Part shown: one piece after another, positions 24,501 to 33,898 of the stretch
Layout: each line of letters opens with the position of its first letter
Numbering within the stretch: the first letter of the stretch is position 1
From: Cladocopium goreaui
Taxonomy: Eukaryota > Sar > Dinophyceae > Suessiales > Symbiodiniaceae
Assembly: GCA_947184155.2 (NCBI GenBank)
Contig: CAMXCT020001814.1
Coordinates: 62,001 to 126,000 of the forward strand
Reading direction: 5' to 3'
DNA: 64,000 nt
Position numbers and translations under genes: made by a program
Notes under the pieces: model-generated
The model's database searches: none
The model's input: only the letters and a program-made list of their open reading frames with translations
Told to the model about the DNA's origin: nothing

Positions 24501-27500
24501 ATGGAGGACTTGGAAGACGAGACAGAGTGCCTGGTGAAGATTGGACAGACAGAGAAGTCCAAGATGGAAGATATGGTTGAGGAAGTTGAAGAGAAAGCTC
24601 TGCCAAAGAAGACGAAGAAGCAGCTGAGGAAGGCACATGCCGAAGCATGGCCAGTGGATGTCAGCGAGGTTTTCAGCCCGCCAAGGCTGACCAAAGAAGC
24701 TCCTAAGATGGGACTGAAGCCAGGAGGAGCCTACGACTTGAAGACAGGCTACAACCTGCGATGTCAGAAGGATCGCAAGAGGATGGAGGAGGAGCTGGCA
24801 GAAGACAGGCCAGAACTTCTGCTGTGTTGTCCACCTTGCGGACCTTTTTCAGTCCTGCAGCAACTCAACTACCCGAAGATGCCAGCAGCCAAGGTAAAGC
24901 ACATCATAGCAGAAGGAGTTGATTGCCTCAAAATAGCAGCAAAGAAGTGCAAGCAGCAGCATGAAGCAGGACGAGTGTTCATTTTCGAACATCCCAGAAA
25001 TTCCAAGGCATGGAAGGAGGAAGAGCTGGAGGAGCTGAGGAGATTGCCAGGAGTCTATGTGTGTCATTTTGACATGTGCCGATATGGCATGAGGGTCAAG
25101 AAGGACCTCAACAAGAAGCCCACAACCATGATAGTCAACTCCGAAAGCATCGCCCAAGAGCTTCAACGACGATGCGATGGGAGTCACACACATGAACATC
25201 TCATGGGAGGCCTAGCAGCAGCAGCAGCAGAATATCCGGTCAGACTCTGCCGAGCAATCCTTAAAGGCCTGAAGAAGCACTTGGCTCAGAGGGAGCCCAA
25301 GCCAGAAGAGGAAGTCACAGTCCTGGCCATGGGATTGGAAGATGAGCTCGACGAGGAGATCGAGAGAGCCGGCGAGTCAAGAAGAGGGCCGAGAGATGAA
25401 GAAGAAGATGAAGATGAAGAGGAGGCACCAGCAGGTGAAGAGCAAACAGCAGAACAGCCGCAGCAGCAACAGCAGCAGGAAGCAGCAGTGTCCAGAGAGG
25501 ACAAGATGAAGATTCAGAGGATGCACAACAATCTGGGCCATCCAGCTCTGCCAAGTTTCTTGAGGTTTCTCAAAGCTGGCAGAGTCAGGCAAGAGGTGGT
25601 GAAGTGGGTGGCCAGAGAATTTTCATGTCCGACCTGCAAAAGCCATGAGTTGCCAAAAGCTCCACGACCTGCTGTGGTTCCCAAATGCTACGCTCCAGGA
25701 GTAGCTATGGGTTTGGATGTGTTCTACATCCCTGACGAGTTGAACCAGCGTTCACTTCCGGTGCTCAACATGCTGGACTTAGGCACAAACTATCAGATGG
25801 TGGAGGTGCTGGAGTCAAAGGAGCCTTTACACATCTGGAGGACGATGTGGAGGACATGGGCACGAACGTTTGGTTTGCCTCAATACATCTCGGTAGATGA
25901 AGGCCGAGAATTCAGAGCAGGATTTGCCCAGATGTGTGCTAGTGCCGGCACTTTGGTGTTTCGAGCAGCAGCTCGAGCTCCGTGGCAGCAGGGTAAGGTG
26001 GAGCGACATGGAGGGTTAATGAAAACACTCCTCGAAAAGAGTCGTGAAGAAATGCCACCAACAAGCAGGCATGAGCTCGTCCACCTGATTTATGCCTGTG
26101 AAGCTGCAAAGAACAGGTTTAGCAACAGATCGGGCTACAGTCCGGCACAACGGCAAATAGGTCAATGGCCGAGGATGCCAAGCAGCCTTATGAGCGATGA
26201 AGAGCTCGATCCCACTCTACAAGCACAGCATCGAGTGGATGACTTTGAGAAGCTCATGGAGATGAGGAGAGTGGCTCAAGATGCCTTCATGAAGACAGCA
26301 AGCCGCGAAGCAGCAGCTCGAGCGGTGAAGGCCAGACCAAGAGTGCAAAGGACGTTTAAAGCAGGAGATGTGGTCTATGTCTTCAGATCCTTGAGGAAGA
26401 AGAAGGCGATTCACCAAGCAACGGTCCGAAGGACCCTTCAGCAGAAGGCAAGTTGGGTAGGACCAGGGCACGTGTTAGCCCTAGAAGGATCTGTGGTCTG
26501 GGTAAATATGTTTGGAGAGCTCTGGAGAGCCGCTGTGGAGCAGGTGAGGTTGGCTACCACGGAAGAGCGGCTGGGAATTGAAGTGGTCTCAGAAGAGTTT
26601 GAGGAGATGCAAGAGAGACTCAAACGAAGTTCCCACAGAGCGGGATACAGAGATGTGTCTGAGGAGGCATGGCCAGAAGTTGAAGAGGAAGACCCAGAGA
26701 GACAAGACCGCAGAGGGGCTGAAGAGGAAGAAGACGAGGTTCGAGCGGAAGGGGATGCTCGAGGAAGACCTCGCATACGCTTTGATGAAGCAGGAGCGGC
26801 AGCAGCAGAGGAGGATTACAGCCCTGGAACACCAGTGGCTGGGGACCAACAGGTTGGCCCACCTGGAGGATCCCAAGCATCAGCAACAGGGGCGAGAGGG
26901 TCCCATGAAGCAGCAACATCACCTACACAGGCAGGAACACCTACAGCAGCAGCTGCAGCAGGAGACAGGCAGATCTCCAGTCGAACGGAGGTGGAACCAG
27001 ATCAGGAGGCGGAAATAAAAAGGATGCCAACAACAGAGGAGATGGAAGCCATTATGAGGTCGATACGGCAAAGCGACCGGCTGGATGGGCATCCGCCTCA
27101 AGAATATGAGGCCAAAAGAGACAAGTTGGAAGGCCGATGGCGACGGAGTCAAACTCGGCCATATTGGAACGAGGTTGAAGTCTTCTTTCAAGGAGAAGAT
27201 GAAGAAAAAGGAGCAAAGCCAGAAGCAGAGGAAGGAGAGGACTCACGTCCAACCAGGGATTATTGGGTGTATGACCCAATCAAGAAGACTCTTCAAAGGC
27301 ACCACGTAGTGTGGAGGAAGAACTTTTTCAACCCCATTCAAGCAGAAGGAAGCCCCATCCCACTGAGAGCTCTGGGAAAGGGAAGACGCACAATTATGGT
27401 GCGTGCCAATGGGGAAGAGGAGAAGGTGGAGGATGAATGGTCACTCTTCGCCAAAAGAGAAGAAAAGCGAAGTTGGTGGAAAGGAATCACCGAATTTCCG

Positions 27501-29318
27501 GTGGATCAGCATTTTCTTCTTCACACAAGAGCGGATAGTGGGCCAGGAAAGAAGAAGAGAGGAGAAGGTGAGGTGTTTCCCCATGAAATCAAGCCGGAAG
27601 AATGGCCTGAATGGGAGGTTCAAGACAGAGAGGAATTCCAGAAGATTGTGAGGAGTGGAGCACTGAGGGTGCTGAGCCTTGAGGAGTCACGGGCAGTGAA
27701 GGCTCGCCTGAAAGCCGAAGGAAAGGCAAACAGGATACTCCCAAGCAGAATGGTGCGAAGATATAAACCAGGAGAAGGCCCTGGTGCACCAAGAAGTTTG
27801 AAGAGCAGGTTTTGCATCAGAGGAGATTGTGACCCTGATGCAGCGTCTCTGGAGAGGTTTGCGCCGACAGTTACAACCTCAAATCTCCAAGTGGTCATCC
27901 AGATGGCAGTTAACAAGCGTTTCCGAGGCAAAGTCGGAGACTTAAAGTCAGCATTCACACAGAGCAAACCACTGGTACGTGATGGCGGACCTTTGTATTG
28001 CCGCGCATGCCATGGCAGTATGCCTGGACTTCATGAAGAACAAATTGCGGAAGTCATTTTGGGCTGCTATGGACTGATGGATGCTCCTTTGAACTGGAGG
28101 CAAACACTCACAGCCTTCATCCAAGAGGATCTCAAGTACACACAGAGCAGCTTGGATCCTTGCACGTACATTCACTTTGACAAAGAAGGGAAGATCCGCG
28201 GAGTGATTGCAGTAGAGGTGGATGATTTGTTGATGTTTGGAGATGAAGTGCATGAAAAGAAAGTAGAAGAGTTGCAAAAGAGGTTTTCCTTTGGGAAGCT
28301 TAAGGAGATCACCCAAGAAGGGGTAGATTTCAATGGAAGGCGTTTGAGGATGGAAGGTGACACCGTGTTGATCGACATGCAAGCTTTTGTTCAAGAGAGA
28401 CTCAAAGCGGTAGAGTTGGAGAAGGAAAGAATGAAACAAAAGAATGAGCCGATCAATGAGCAAGAAAGAAGTAGAGTGCGAAGTGCATGTGGAGCACTCA
28501 ACTGGTTGGGAAGAGAGGGAAGACCTGACGCGGCCGCAGCGGCGTCGTTGTTCAGCTCACAAATGGTGGACATGAAGGTGGAAGACATCATAGAGTTGAA
28601 TCATACAATAGCGCGTTTGAAAGAGGAGCCAGAACTCTCTTTGAGAATCCAGCCAATTGATGAAAAAGACATGAGGTGGGGAGTCATCACAGATGCCTCC
28701 TATGCAAACGCCAGAGGAGGAAAGACTCAGGCAGGTCATATGCTCATTTCTTTTCACAAAGATCTTCTAGCAGGAAAGTGCGCTGCAACAAATCTTCTTC
28801 ACTGGCGCAGTGGTAAACTGCAAAGAACGGTAGGAAGCACTTTAGCGGCGGAGACACAATCTTTGGCTCGTGGAGTTGGAGACCTTTTGTGGATGATAGC
28901 GATGTATCTGGAATTGACTGAGCCGTCTTTTCAGCTTCGAGAGTGGCGCAAGTTCATAGGAAGGGTTGGCTACACTGCTTTTTCAAAGTATGAGAAGACC
29001 GAAGAAATGCAAGATGCCTTGGCGCTTGTCGACGCCAAGTCGCTCTATGACTTGCTCATTCATGAAACCACGGGTGGCACTGACCGTAGAAATGCGCTTG
29101 ATGTACAGGTGTTGAGAGAAGAATTGAAAGAACTCAGCGGGAAAATACGCTGGGTAGAACATATGCAAATGCCAGCTGACTGCCTGACAAAGAAAAGAGG
29201 CAGGGTAGACACCTTGCACCGCATTTTGAAAGAAGGAACCTTCGGAATCACAGAAGAGGCAACAACGCTCAAAGAGCGTCTGAGTGTACGAAAGGAACAT
29301 GGGTATAACCGAAGGTGA
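21570..29318 (+). CDS. Copia gag-pol polyprotein with methyltransferase-like domain
   Basis: 2,582 codons without interruption. Residue positions are approximate. Gag with a CCHC knuckle (CGKCGLVGHWAAEC) at 297-310. Aspartic protease with VVDTAAQDG near 445 and a later PLLLPVKMLRSL. 611-940 low-complexity sequence overlapped by another frame. 1030-1250 a cytosine-methyltransferase-like domain with EVFSPPRLTKEA, DLKTGYNLR, LLLCCPPCGPFSVLQ (motif IV Pro-Cys near 1085) and FEHPRNSKAW. Then an acidic/glutamine tract. Integrase with HNNLGHP and CPTC zinc ligands (about 1319-1355) and catalytic D near 1382, D near 1441 (VDEGREF), E near 1475 (GKVERHGG). Reverse transcriptase with VEVDDLLMFG near 2216. 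RNase H with TDASY near 2374, AAETQ near 2427 and VDAKS near 2488. Every catalytic residue one can check is present, consistent with a functional copy. Start chosen at the ATG abutting the primer-binding site. Confidence 0.95.
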   Translation: MSAPGDAPHFGGREPPPPSWDGNDPSNELVMYEKNVKLWEFESELDPVKRGVRLLRNLSGVARSVADTLEFDEIACAKGAENLLKALKDHFAPHLEVSLPRAFERAIYGSPRTSKGSIQEYIIRCERAFHMLQKEGVTLPDTAIGYVIYRQAALTENQELRFGAWSRGNYDQKTVVSCLRKLDKVVMDSKGKSSTAFLQEDDGAGDSGDDFFPTSQEGYEDSDVENAIYMEEDDPNKIYDEAEAQLALATYQEVRKALNAKQKARQYYGSGKRGSFGKAAFTRQRKKITVEELKLRTRCGKCGLVGHWAAECGNPPDARGRQFSAVQSHRSQGSSSASSGGKTGSQSTGQQSWYVSAGSVCPLELLQCGFCFSCGDKHEFGNIEKSQCTNVFVSTSQESSAETHVSCSFSNGDRLDVFEPPACLESETASYAQFTGLTTSPTMAVVDTAAQDGLNGAAALERLKERLAQCGLTVVWTGRQAKAHGVGGQATVLGIVAIPLGVAGKTGILEATVVTGEVPLLLPVKMLRSLRAVVDLNEMSVRFHTLQRSVELNTLPSGHVAIEVTDFGQEGFVFPHEATKAAEYRESDFRINLGPNQTGSVMLSHLPVFNASFPHGGRSSCQLSSASAAVSRSGLCERSHWGKAAQFEEGFEALASSARQGSHGRTAGWVGSIGALVASSEWSAERLWPAFARAARRARQACRAFDKPAWEDRACEDGRGVPSPRQQAEPRGQPTWRLGDLPGLSLEMEPLQEDKHSSSQEEGSDSNNEPSQFSTGEVRCGQDGIYHQGQTRTGVSHQVCGVDELYEGRSADGASSAKQLDAECQQQSPASGQRVGDGSAARGDEASRDQGDGKCRDASNASQTALSTQAAGHCGVDEDGVCIDGPGDEVPGKSGVPRLGDVRVCREAVGEPGRSSSPREGDEGDRRGQGFEDEGTWVRLKEPVGELKGRVEKLNQGGHFWAQRICLEEGEEMYEVEMEDLEDETECLVKIGQTEKSKMEDMVEEVEEKALPKKTKKQLRKAHAEAWPVDVSEVFSPPRLTKEAPKMGLKPGGAYDLKTGYNLRCQKDRKRMEEELAEDRPELLLCCPPCGPFSVLQQLNYPKMPAAKVKHIIAEGVDCLKIAAKKCKQQHEAGRVFIFEHPRNSKAWKEEELEELRRLPGVYVCHFDMCRYGMRVKKDLNKKPTTMIVNSESIAQELQRRCDGSHTHEHLMGGLAAAAAEYPVRLCRAILKGLKKHLAQREPKPEEEVTVLAMGLEDELDEEIERAGESRRGPRDEEEDEDEEEAPAGEEQTAEQPQQQQQQEAAVSREDKMKIQRMHNNLGHPALPSFLRFLKAGRVRQEVVKWVAREFSCPTCKSHELPKAPRPAVVPKCYAPGVAMGLDVFYIPDELNQRSLPVLNMLDLGTNYQMVEVLESKEPLHIWRTMWRTWARTFGLPQYISVDEGREFRAGFAQMCASAGTLVFRAAARAPWQQGKVERHGGLMKTLLEKSREEMPPTSRHELVHLIYACEAAKNRFSNRSGYSPAQRQIGQWPRMPSSLMSDEELDPTLQAQHRVDDFEKLMEMRRVAQDAFMKTASREAAARAVKARPRVQRTFKAGDVVYVFRSLRKKKAIHQATVRRTLQQKASWVGPGHVLALEGSVVWVNMFGELWRAAVEQVRLATTEERLGIEVVSEEFEEMQERLKRSSHRAGYRDVSEEAWPEVEEEDPERQDRRGAEEEEDEVRAEGDARGRPRIRFDEAGAAAAEEDYSPGTPVAGDQQVGPPGGSQASATGARGSHEAATSPTQAGTPTAAAAAGDRQISSRTEVEPDQEAEIKRMPTTEEMEAIMRSIRQSDRLDGHPPQEYEAKRDKLEGRWRRSQTRPYWNEVEVFFQGEDEEKGAKPEAEEGEDSRPTRDYWVYDPIKKTLQRHHVVWRKNFFNPIQAEGSPIPLRALGKGRRTIMVRANGEEEKVEDEWSLFAKREEKRSWWKGITEFPVDQHFLLHTRADSGPGKKKRGEGEVFPHEIKPEEWPEWEVQDREEFQKIVRSGALRVLSLEESRAVKARLKAEGKANRILPSRMVRRYKPGEGPGAPRSLKSRFCIRGDCDPDAASLERFAPTVTTSNLQVVIQMAVNKRFRGKVGDLKSAFTQSKPLVRDGGPLYCRACHGSMPGLHEEQIAEVILGCYGLMDAPLNWRQTLTAFIQEDLKYTQSSLDPCTYIHFDKEGKIRGVIAVEVDDLLMFGDEVHEKKVEELQKRFSFGKLKEITQEGVDFNGRRLRMEGDTVLIDMQAFVQERLKAVELEKERMKQKNEPINEQERSRVRSACGALNWLGREGRPDAAAAASLFSSQMVDMKVEDIIELNHTIARLKEEPELSLRIQPIDEKDMRWGVITDASYANARGGKTQAGHMLISFHKDLLAGKCAATNLLHWRSGKLQRTVGSTLAAETQSLARGVGDLLWMIAMYLELTEPSFQLREWRKFIGRVGYTAFSKYEKTEEMQDALALVDAKSLYDLLIHETTGGTDRRNALDVQVLREELKELSGKIRWVEHMQMPADCLTKKRGRVDTLHRILKEGTFGITEEATTLKERLSVRKEHGYNRR
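23413..24390 (+). CDS. Overlapping +1-frame ORF inside copia gag-pol
   Basis: A 325-codon frame, shifted +1 against the polyprotein, runs from ATG 23413 to TGA 24388. Its product looks more like real protein than the in-frame translation of the same DNA. It starts MAADLLASFRQRLQRSPEV. Its middle has a His/Cys cluster (ECHHPGNRL, GGSQHGGWVICQDCHSRW) resembling a zinc-binding motif, and the rest is a long Glu/Gln/Met-rich probable coiled coil. Directly before the ATG the zero-frame reads TTT CCC CAT, so CCCC would allow a +1 slip that places ribosomes exactly on this ATG frame. Expression by slippage, by internal initiation, or as a relic of an older reading frame are all possible. The choice between them is inference. 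Confidence 0.6.
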   Translation: MAADLLASFRQRLQRSPEVASASVAIGEKPHNSKRALKHWRQVLDKAHMVEQLVGLEASVHSWLPQSGAPSVCGQLSQEQLEEHVKHAELLTSLRGKTVPVKTAEECHHPGNRLNQGGSQHGGWVICQDCHSRWSLYKKTSTAAAKKKAVTATTSPASSAQEKFDVAKMEYTIRGKLEQEFHTKYVESMNSMKEEVQMEQAQQNSWMQNVNSSHLRRANELEMAVQREEMKQAEIKEMASAEMRQMQAKLHFQHKQLGIVELMKTEYASMALGMKYQESQGYHDSEMYEYAERQWENLEEAQALGKVMKEIEEDRASKTRAHGFD

Positions 29319-29346
29319 GTTCAGCCAACAACTTTTTCTTGGGAGC

Positions 29347-29494
29347 TGACAAATTTGCTTCCTTGTTGTGCGATTTGGCTGAACATGTTTGACAGGTGCG
29401 AATCTCATTTAGCCTGTAGGCACGAATCTGATATGCCCAATCGGGCCCCGCTTGTGCGTTGCAAAACATCCGTTACCACTGTGCTGACCGCACA
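29347..29494 (+). repeat. 3' LTR (148 bp)
   Basis: Begins TGACAAATTTGCTTCC, 28 bp after the polyprotein stop, and ends GACCGCACA, followed by ATACG. A short purine stretch (GGGAG) precedes it in the place of a polypurine tract but is weak. Confidence 0.95.
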
Positions 29495-29499
29495 ATACG

Positions 29500-30999
29500 A
29501 TATGACTGACATTACATTATTATATGACCAAACGGAACTTTATCGAAGGCCTTGTTGATGGTGTTGAGGGACTCAGATATTGAATGATATTGGCAAGTTC
29601 AGAGAAACTGCCTGCAGCCTTCAATTCACATAGCTGCTCAGCAGTGAGGAGCTCGCAAGACTTCTGAAATCGGTGCCTTTCTCAGATTGCCAGCCGACAT
29701 GCTCAATTTCTCACCACTTGTTGCTTAGAATGTCCCTGCGTAAGTGGGAACTAGATGGAATTACTGTAATTAGAATATTTTTAAGTTTGGAAGCTGGCGA
29801 AAACATAGAGGTGCAGCCACGCACCTGGTTTGCAAGGCGTTCCTAGTTTTGATCAAGATACGTTCCCATGCCTATATTCAAATTAAAGCAGACAGAGACC
29901 AAAGCCATAGGAGCGCTGCACGCGGCCGGACAGGACTTAAGAGAATTCCCAGGGACTCATGACCCATGCTAGCCAAATCTAGCCAATATGATTGCATTTG
30001 CAATCATTTGCATGTTTCTGCCATGTTGGTCCGTTTTCATCCATTTCCTGGTTTCTTTGTCGTTAGGATTTTCATGGACGTGCTTGTTCAAGTCCAGTTT
30101 GCATAGTAGTCATATTGGCCAAAGCTTCAGGGCCGCACAAGACTCCCACAAACACACACACACATGTTTGTTGTCTTCATGTTTGTTGTCTTCATTGTAA
30201 CGTCAGACGAATCTGGTGGGACTGACGAAGCTAGCTGACAAAGATAGCGCATAGCTGTCCCAACCCTAGACAAAGGAAACATGTCAATAGGATCGAATAG
30301 CTTACCATAGCGGATGCTGCTTCTTCTTGATACGTTTCGGAGGTTTCCGGAGTGTCTGAGAGACCTGTCATGACCTGTGAAAGCTTGCCATGCTGCAAAG
30401 ACAAGCCTTCGCGAGCTCTTGACCCGGCTGGGTTCATTTCCCGCATTCCCTATTCACTGATATTCACTGCACACATCTGCACACTAAAGCTTGGTGAAGT
30501 ACTCCGGCAGGTCGAGGGCAAAGACTTGCCATTGGACACGGAAGAGATTCCTGTCAAAGCCCTCAACACGCGGCATGCAGAATAGAAGTGGTATGTTGGG
30601 TATTGCATGCTGTCATGCATGGATTTCTTTGACAGATTTGACAATCATACTGTAGCATTTGCCTTTTGTCTCCTTTTGTTCTTTAATGCGTGTTCAAATG
30701 TGTTTAATCATTTTCATCCCGTTAGGTATTCATTGAAGTGATGCTGAGGTCAACGATCTACTTCAGTGGTGTCCGATTTGCAATGGCTACAAACCGCCAG
30801 AGACTTGCAAATGAACGATCTGAAAATTGTTTAGACATCTTAATGTCGATTTGGTAGAAAAGGGAGCATGTTTATCATGTTTGAAGGCTAGACATGACAG
30901 CACAGGAGTGCAAGAAACCTCTTGCGGCCGTTTCAGCTGGGGCAAAAGCTCTGAAGGCCATCCTGTGCTCATGAGAAAGGGCGCAAAGGTTGCCATGTT
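29500..30999. other. Intergenic, no gene recognised
   Basis: Presumably the pre-insertion 3' flank of TRM5. A frame at 30352-30585 could be an upstream exon of the JmjC gene, but nothing in it is recognisable and no splice pair was fixed. CA repeats near 30150. Confidence 0.4.
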
Positions 31000-31968
31000 G
31001 TGGTAGATTTTCCACTCAGGATGCAGAGATTTTTGAGCTTTGGCTTTGGCCTTACTTTGACAACATGTCGCTCCGACCCACAAAGCGAGGGCGACACCTT
31101 CAGCACTTTATTGCCTTGGCTGAACTTTCGACACTTTTTGGATGGTAGCACCGTGGGCACCATTGGCACCGTGGGCACCGTGGGCATCGAGGTTGGGGCA
31201 ACGTTTTCAAAGCCGCGGGAAGTCCCTCGGCGTCGCGAGTTGAGTCTGGAAATTTATCAAAAAGAGTTCGAAGGACAGATTCCGGTAGTGGTGGAAGGAG
31301 CCTATGATGAGATGCCTTGCTTGAAGGATGGCTGGATCGAGGAAAACATCATGAAGCCTTTCAAAGATGAGCGTGTCGTATTCACGGGCCACAAGGAGAA
31401 TGAGGATCGCATCATGGGAACCAAGCTGAAGACTTTCCTCAAAAATGTGAACAAGAATTCTCAATCTGCATGGTCCTACCTACGTGATGAATTCTTCCTC
31501 CACAGACACCCTCACTTGATTACTTCTTGCCCTCCACTTCCCCCCTTCTTGAAAAACCAGGATCAATTTGCCCTTATGCCTCTGAAATTCATGCCACCGA
31601 ATGCAACCCTACTTTGGGGCGGCAGATATTCCCGATCAAAGCTGCACGTGGATTCGTACAATTGGACAGGCACCAACGTGGTGATCCGCGGTGAAAAGTA
31701 TTTTCGCTTGATACCGCCGGGTCACGATGAGATGTTGGAGGTGGTGACCAAGAGATGCCACATGGCTTTGGAGTGCGTGAGCTATGAATCTACCAACGAT
31801 CTCTTCGAAAAGGCCGTGCCTCCAGGACTGGTGAAAGTCCTTTGGGAGACGAAGTTGCAGAAAGGCGACGCTTTGATCATTCCTTCGGGCTGGTGGCACC
31901 AGGCAGTGAATTTGGGCACAACGCTTGCCATGGCCTGGAACCTCAGATGGGACGCAGACATTTCGTGA
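31000..31968 (+). CDS. JmjC/cupin-type 2-oxoglutarate oxygenase-like protein
   Basis: Members use Fe(II) and 2-oxoglutarate to hydroxylate or demethylate proteins or RNA. The conserved part starts at about 31190 (SLEIYQKEFEGQIPVVVEGA, a typical opening of cupin-8/JmjC domains), followed by WSYLRDEFF, the iron-binding HVD in SKLHVDSYNW (31639-31668), GEKYFRLIPP, and the distal histidine in IPSGWWHQAVN (near 31890). These give the His-X-Asp...His triad of an active enzyme. The first 60 codons of the open frame, with a GTVGT repeat made by GGGCACCGT units at 31150-31190, look unlike the rest and may be intron, so the start is uncertain and upstream exons may exist. Ends at TGA 31966. Substrate cannot be inferred. 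Confidence 0.75.
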   Translation: MVDFPLRMQRFLSFGFGLTLTTCRSDPQSEGDTFSTLLPWLNFRHFLDGSTVGTIGTVGTVGIEVGATFSKPREVPRRRELSLEIYQKEFEGQIPVVVEGAYDEMPCLKDGWIEENIMKPFKDERVVFTGHKENEDRIMGTKLKTFLKNVNKNSQSAWSYLRDEFFLHRHPHLITSCPPLPPFLKNQDQFALMPLKFMPPNATLLWGGRYSRSKLHVDSYNWTGTNVVIRGEKYFRLIPPGHDEMLEVVTKRCHMALECVSYESTNDLFEKAVPPGLVKVLWETKLQKGDALIIPSGWWHQAVNLGTTLAMAWNLRWDADIS

Positions 31969-32419
31969 CCGTCACGTGACACCGCAGCACCCATAGCCCG
32001 GGCCCAGACATGCTCGACAATGCTCGACATAAGATTTGGATAGATTTGGATAGATTAGATAGGACCGATAGGATTCATATTGTTTTCTTTCAATTCAGTT
32101 TTTTTTGATTAGATCCGCACTTGTGATCTTGTGATACTGTATCAAGATGTATCAAGTATACAGGATACGCGTTGGTGCTTGGTCATGCTTGGAAGTCACA
32201 CTGTCGCGTCACCCGCTGACATCTAGAAAGCTTGGGACATTTTGGGACGCCTTGTAGCAGAGATGTATTGGCAGTATTGGCATTAATTAACTTCTCCACA
32301 TCGCGAAGTTTGCTGCCGTGAGATCGGCGGTGGAAGAGACATAAAATAGTACACTGTGTAGCACTGAAGACCGCCAAACTCAAGTTAGAAGTGCAGCCCT
32401 CTGATATGGGCGCGCATAG

Positions 32420-32806
32420 TTGGACTCACAACAAATTGAAGTGTTGCAAAGAACAGAAAGTCATCAGACAGGTGCAAAAAACAAACAAGATCTAACGAAT
32501 CTAACGAATCTAACGATTAAGAAAAGACCACGGAGTTGCACTGAGGCCAGTGGTCTCATCACGCCGCGAAGTGGCTCCTGGTCTGCGGTCGCTGAAGTGG
32601 TGCGCTTTCATTCCAAAGTGCACCCATCGTGGAGATGGGGCAAGCTGCCACGTCCACCTGATCCACCTGACGCGACCAACGCCGATGCAACGGATGCGAC
32701 GCGTCGCTTTCGTCGATTTATCAATGCTTTGCCGGAAGGAACTTTCAAAGCTGCTGAGAAGTTTGTCAAAGAGAAGAGTGAGTTCCAGCAGCGTCAAGAA
32801 CTGTGA
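32420..32806 (+). CDS. Possible terminal exon, unknown protein
   Basis: The end of this frame (ALPEGTFKAAEKFVKEKSEF, 32730-32790) has the composition and even helix-like pattern of a real protein C-terminus and stops at TGA 32804. The first third contains a CTAACGAAT repeat and looks intronic. No family recognised. It is about 450 bp beyond the JmjC stop and may belong to a separate gene. Confidence 0.25.
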   Translation: MDSQQIEVLQRTESHQTGAKNKQDLTNLTNLTIKKRPRSCTEASGLITPRSGSWSAVAEVVRFHSKVHPSWRWGKLPRPPDPPDATNADATDATRRFRRFINALPEGTFKAAEKFVKEKSEFQQRQEL

Positions 32807-33600
32807 AGCTTGTTGGTTTTGTGCTTGAAAATCCGGAAACTGCTACATTGAGGCCATCATATGCCATCATTTTGCCATATTTTGCCATTAACGACTTGGA
32901 GACTTGGACTGAAAGAAGATGAAAGAAGGGGAACTTGAGTCCAACGCCTCGCCCAGAGTTGCCAGGAATAAACCCATCTCGGAAAACTGTTAGTTCGGAT
33001 GCGAAATGATGTCACTGAAAAATCTGAAAACTGCATCAAAAAATGCAAAGCATCTTGGAGCCTGAGCCTCACATAGCCGGATGTCGAGATCTCCAGAAAG
33101 TCTTGGCGGCGACGGGAAAAGGTGCGCGTTGAAGATCCAAAGATTAAGATATTATGCAAATATTATGCAGATACAACTTCATGCTGTCTCCTTCGTGTGA
33201 AGGCTGTTTCCTTTCAGACCCGTTTCTGTTTTGGGGGCAGAGCTTGAAAAGTTGCGTTGAATGTTGTGGATCAATGTGGATCATTGTTGCCCGCTGTGAT
33301 CCGTGGTTTGTTTGTTCGCCTACCCTGATTCGTCCTGAGGCCACGAGCACACCACTGCTCAAACTGCAGTCGCTGTGTTCTGAGGCAAGGCGGCATGCAT
33401 CAGCGAGTCCTCACCTGGAAATTGTTTGGTTGTGGAATCTGTTCACAACGAAACATGTGATATGATATATAGAGTATATACATGTATATACAGTACACAC
33501 ACACATATATATATATAATATATGCATATACTGTAAAGGTTTGGCTCTGGGAGTGCAGGACCTCACCTGCATCTCCTTAGCTGTGCCTTAGAGGGTTCGA
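32807..33600. other. Intergenic, no gene recognised
   Basis: No coding signal recognised. TA/CA-rich stretch with GTATATACA runs at 33465-33530, immediately before the decayed non-LTR element. Confidence 0.4.
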
Positions 33601-33898
33601 CCGTTAGTGCATGTTGCGGTGGATCCTCGCTCGCGCGCTGTCTTGGCATTTTTGGAAGGGGCTGGGTGTGGGAAAGCTGACGAAAAAGCAGGTCGAACCC
33701 ACCTGGCATCGCTCGTTGAGGCGGAAACGGAGCAAAGCCAGGAACTACATCAAGTGGTGTTCGGCCAAGCCTGTTGGAAAGAGGAGGAAAAGGGCACTTG
33801 GATGTTGCATAGCACAGTTGCAAGGCCATCACAGTTGGAGCTGGCAAGGGATACCAAGTGTAACCAGAAAGCTCTTCACAATGACCTAGTTTTGTCAA

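Larger units (their letters stand above)
21408..29494 (+). mobile_element. Complete Ty1/copia LTR retrotransposon, 8.09 kb
   Basis: Bounded by 148-bp direct LTRs beginning TG and ending CA, flanked by ATACG target duplications, with a tRNA primer-binding site one base after the 5' LTR and one uninterrupted gag-pol frame in the order gag, protease, methyltransferase-like domain, integrase, reverse transcriptase, RNase H. Integrase before reverse transcriptase defines the copia group. The LTRs differ at one visible position (CCTTTAGG against CCTGTAGG), so insertion was recent and the element may still be active. LTRs this short are unusual for an internal region of about 7.8 kb. It inserted in the same orientation as TRM5, just past its stop codon. 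Confidence 0.95.

Noticed and set aside
26578-27018. Additional overlapping frame in the copia gag-pol (146 codons, Arg/Gln/Lys-rich)
   Set aside because: Lies opposite an acidic, purine-rich linker where GAG/GAA codons leave other frames open. The main frame here matches normal linker composition, unlike the 23.4-24.4 kb overlap.
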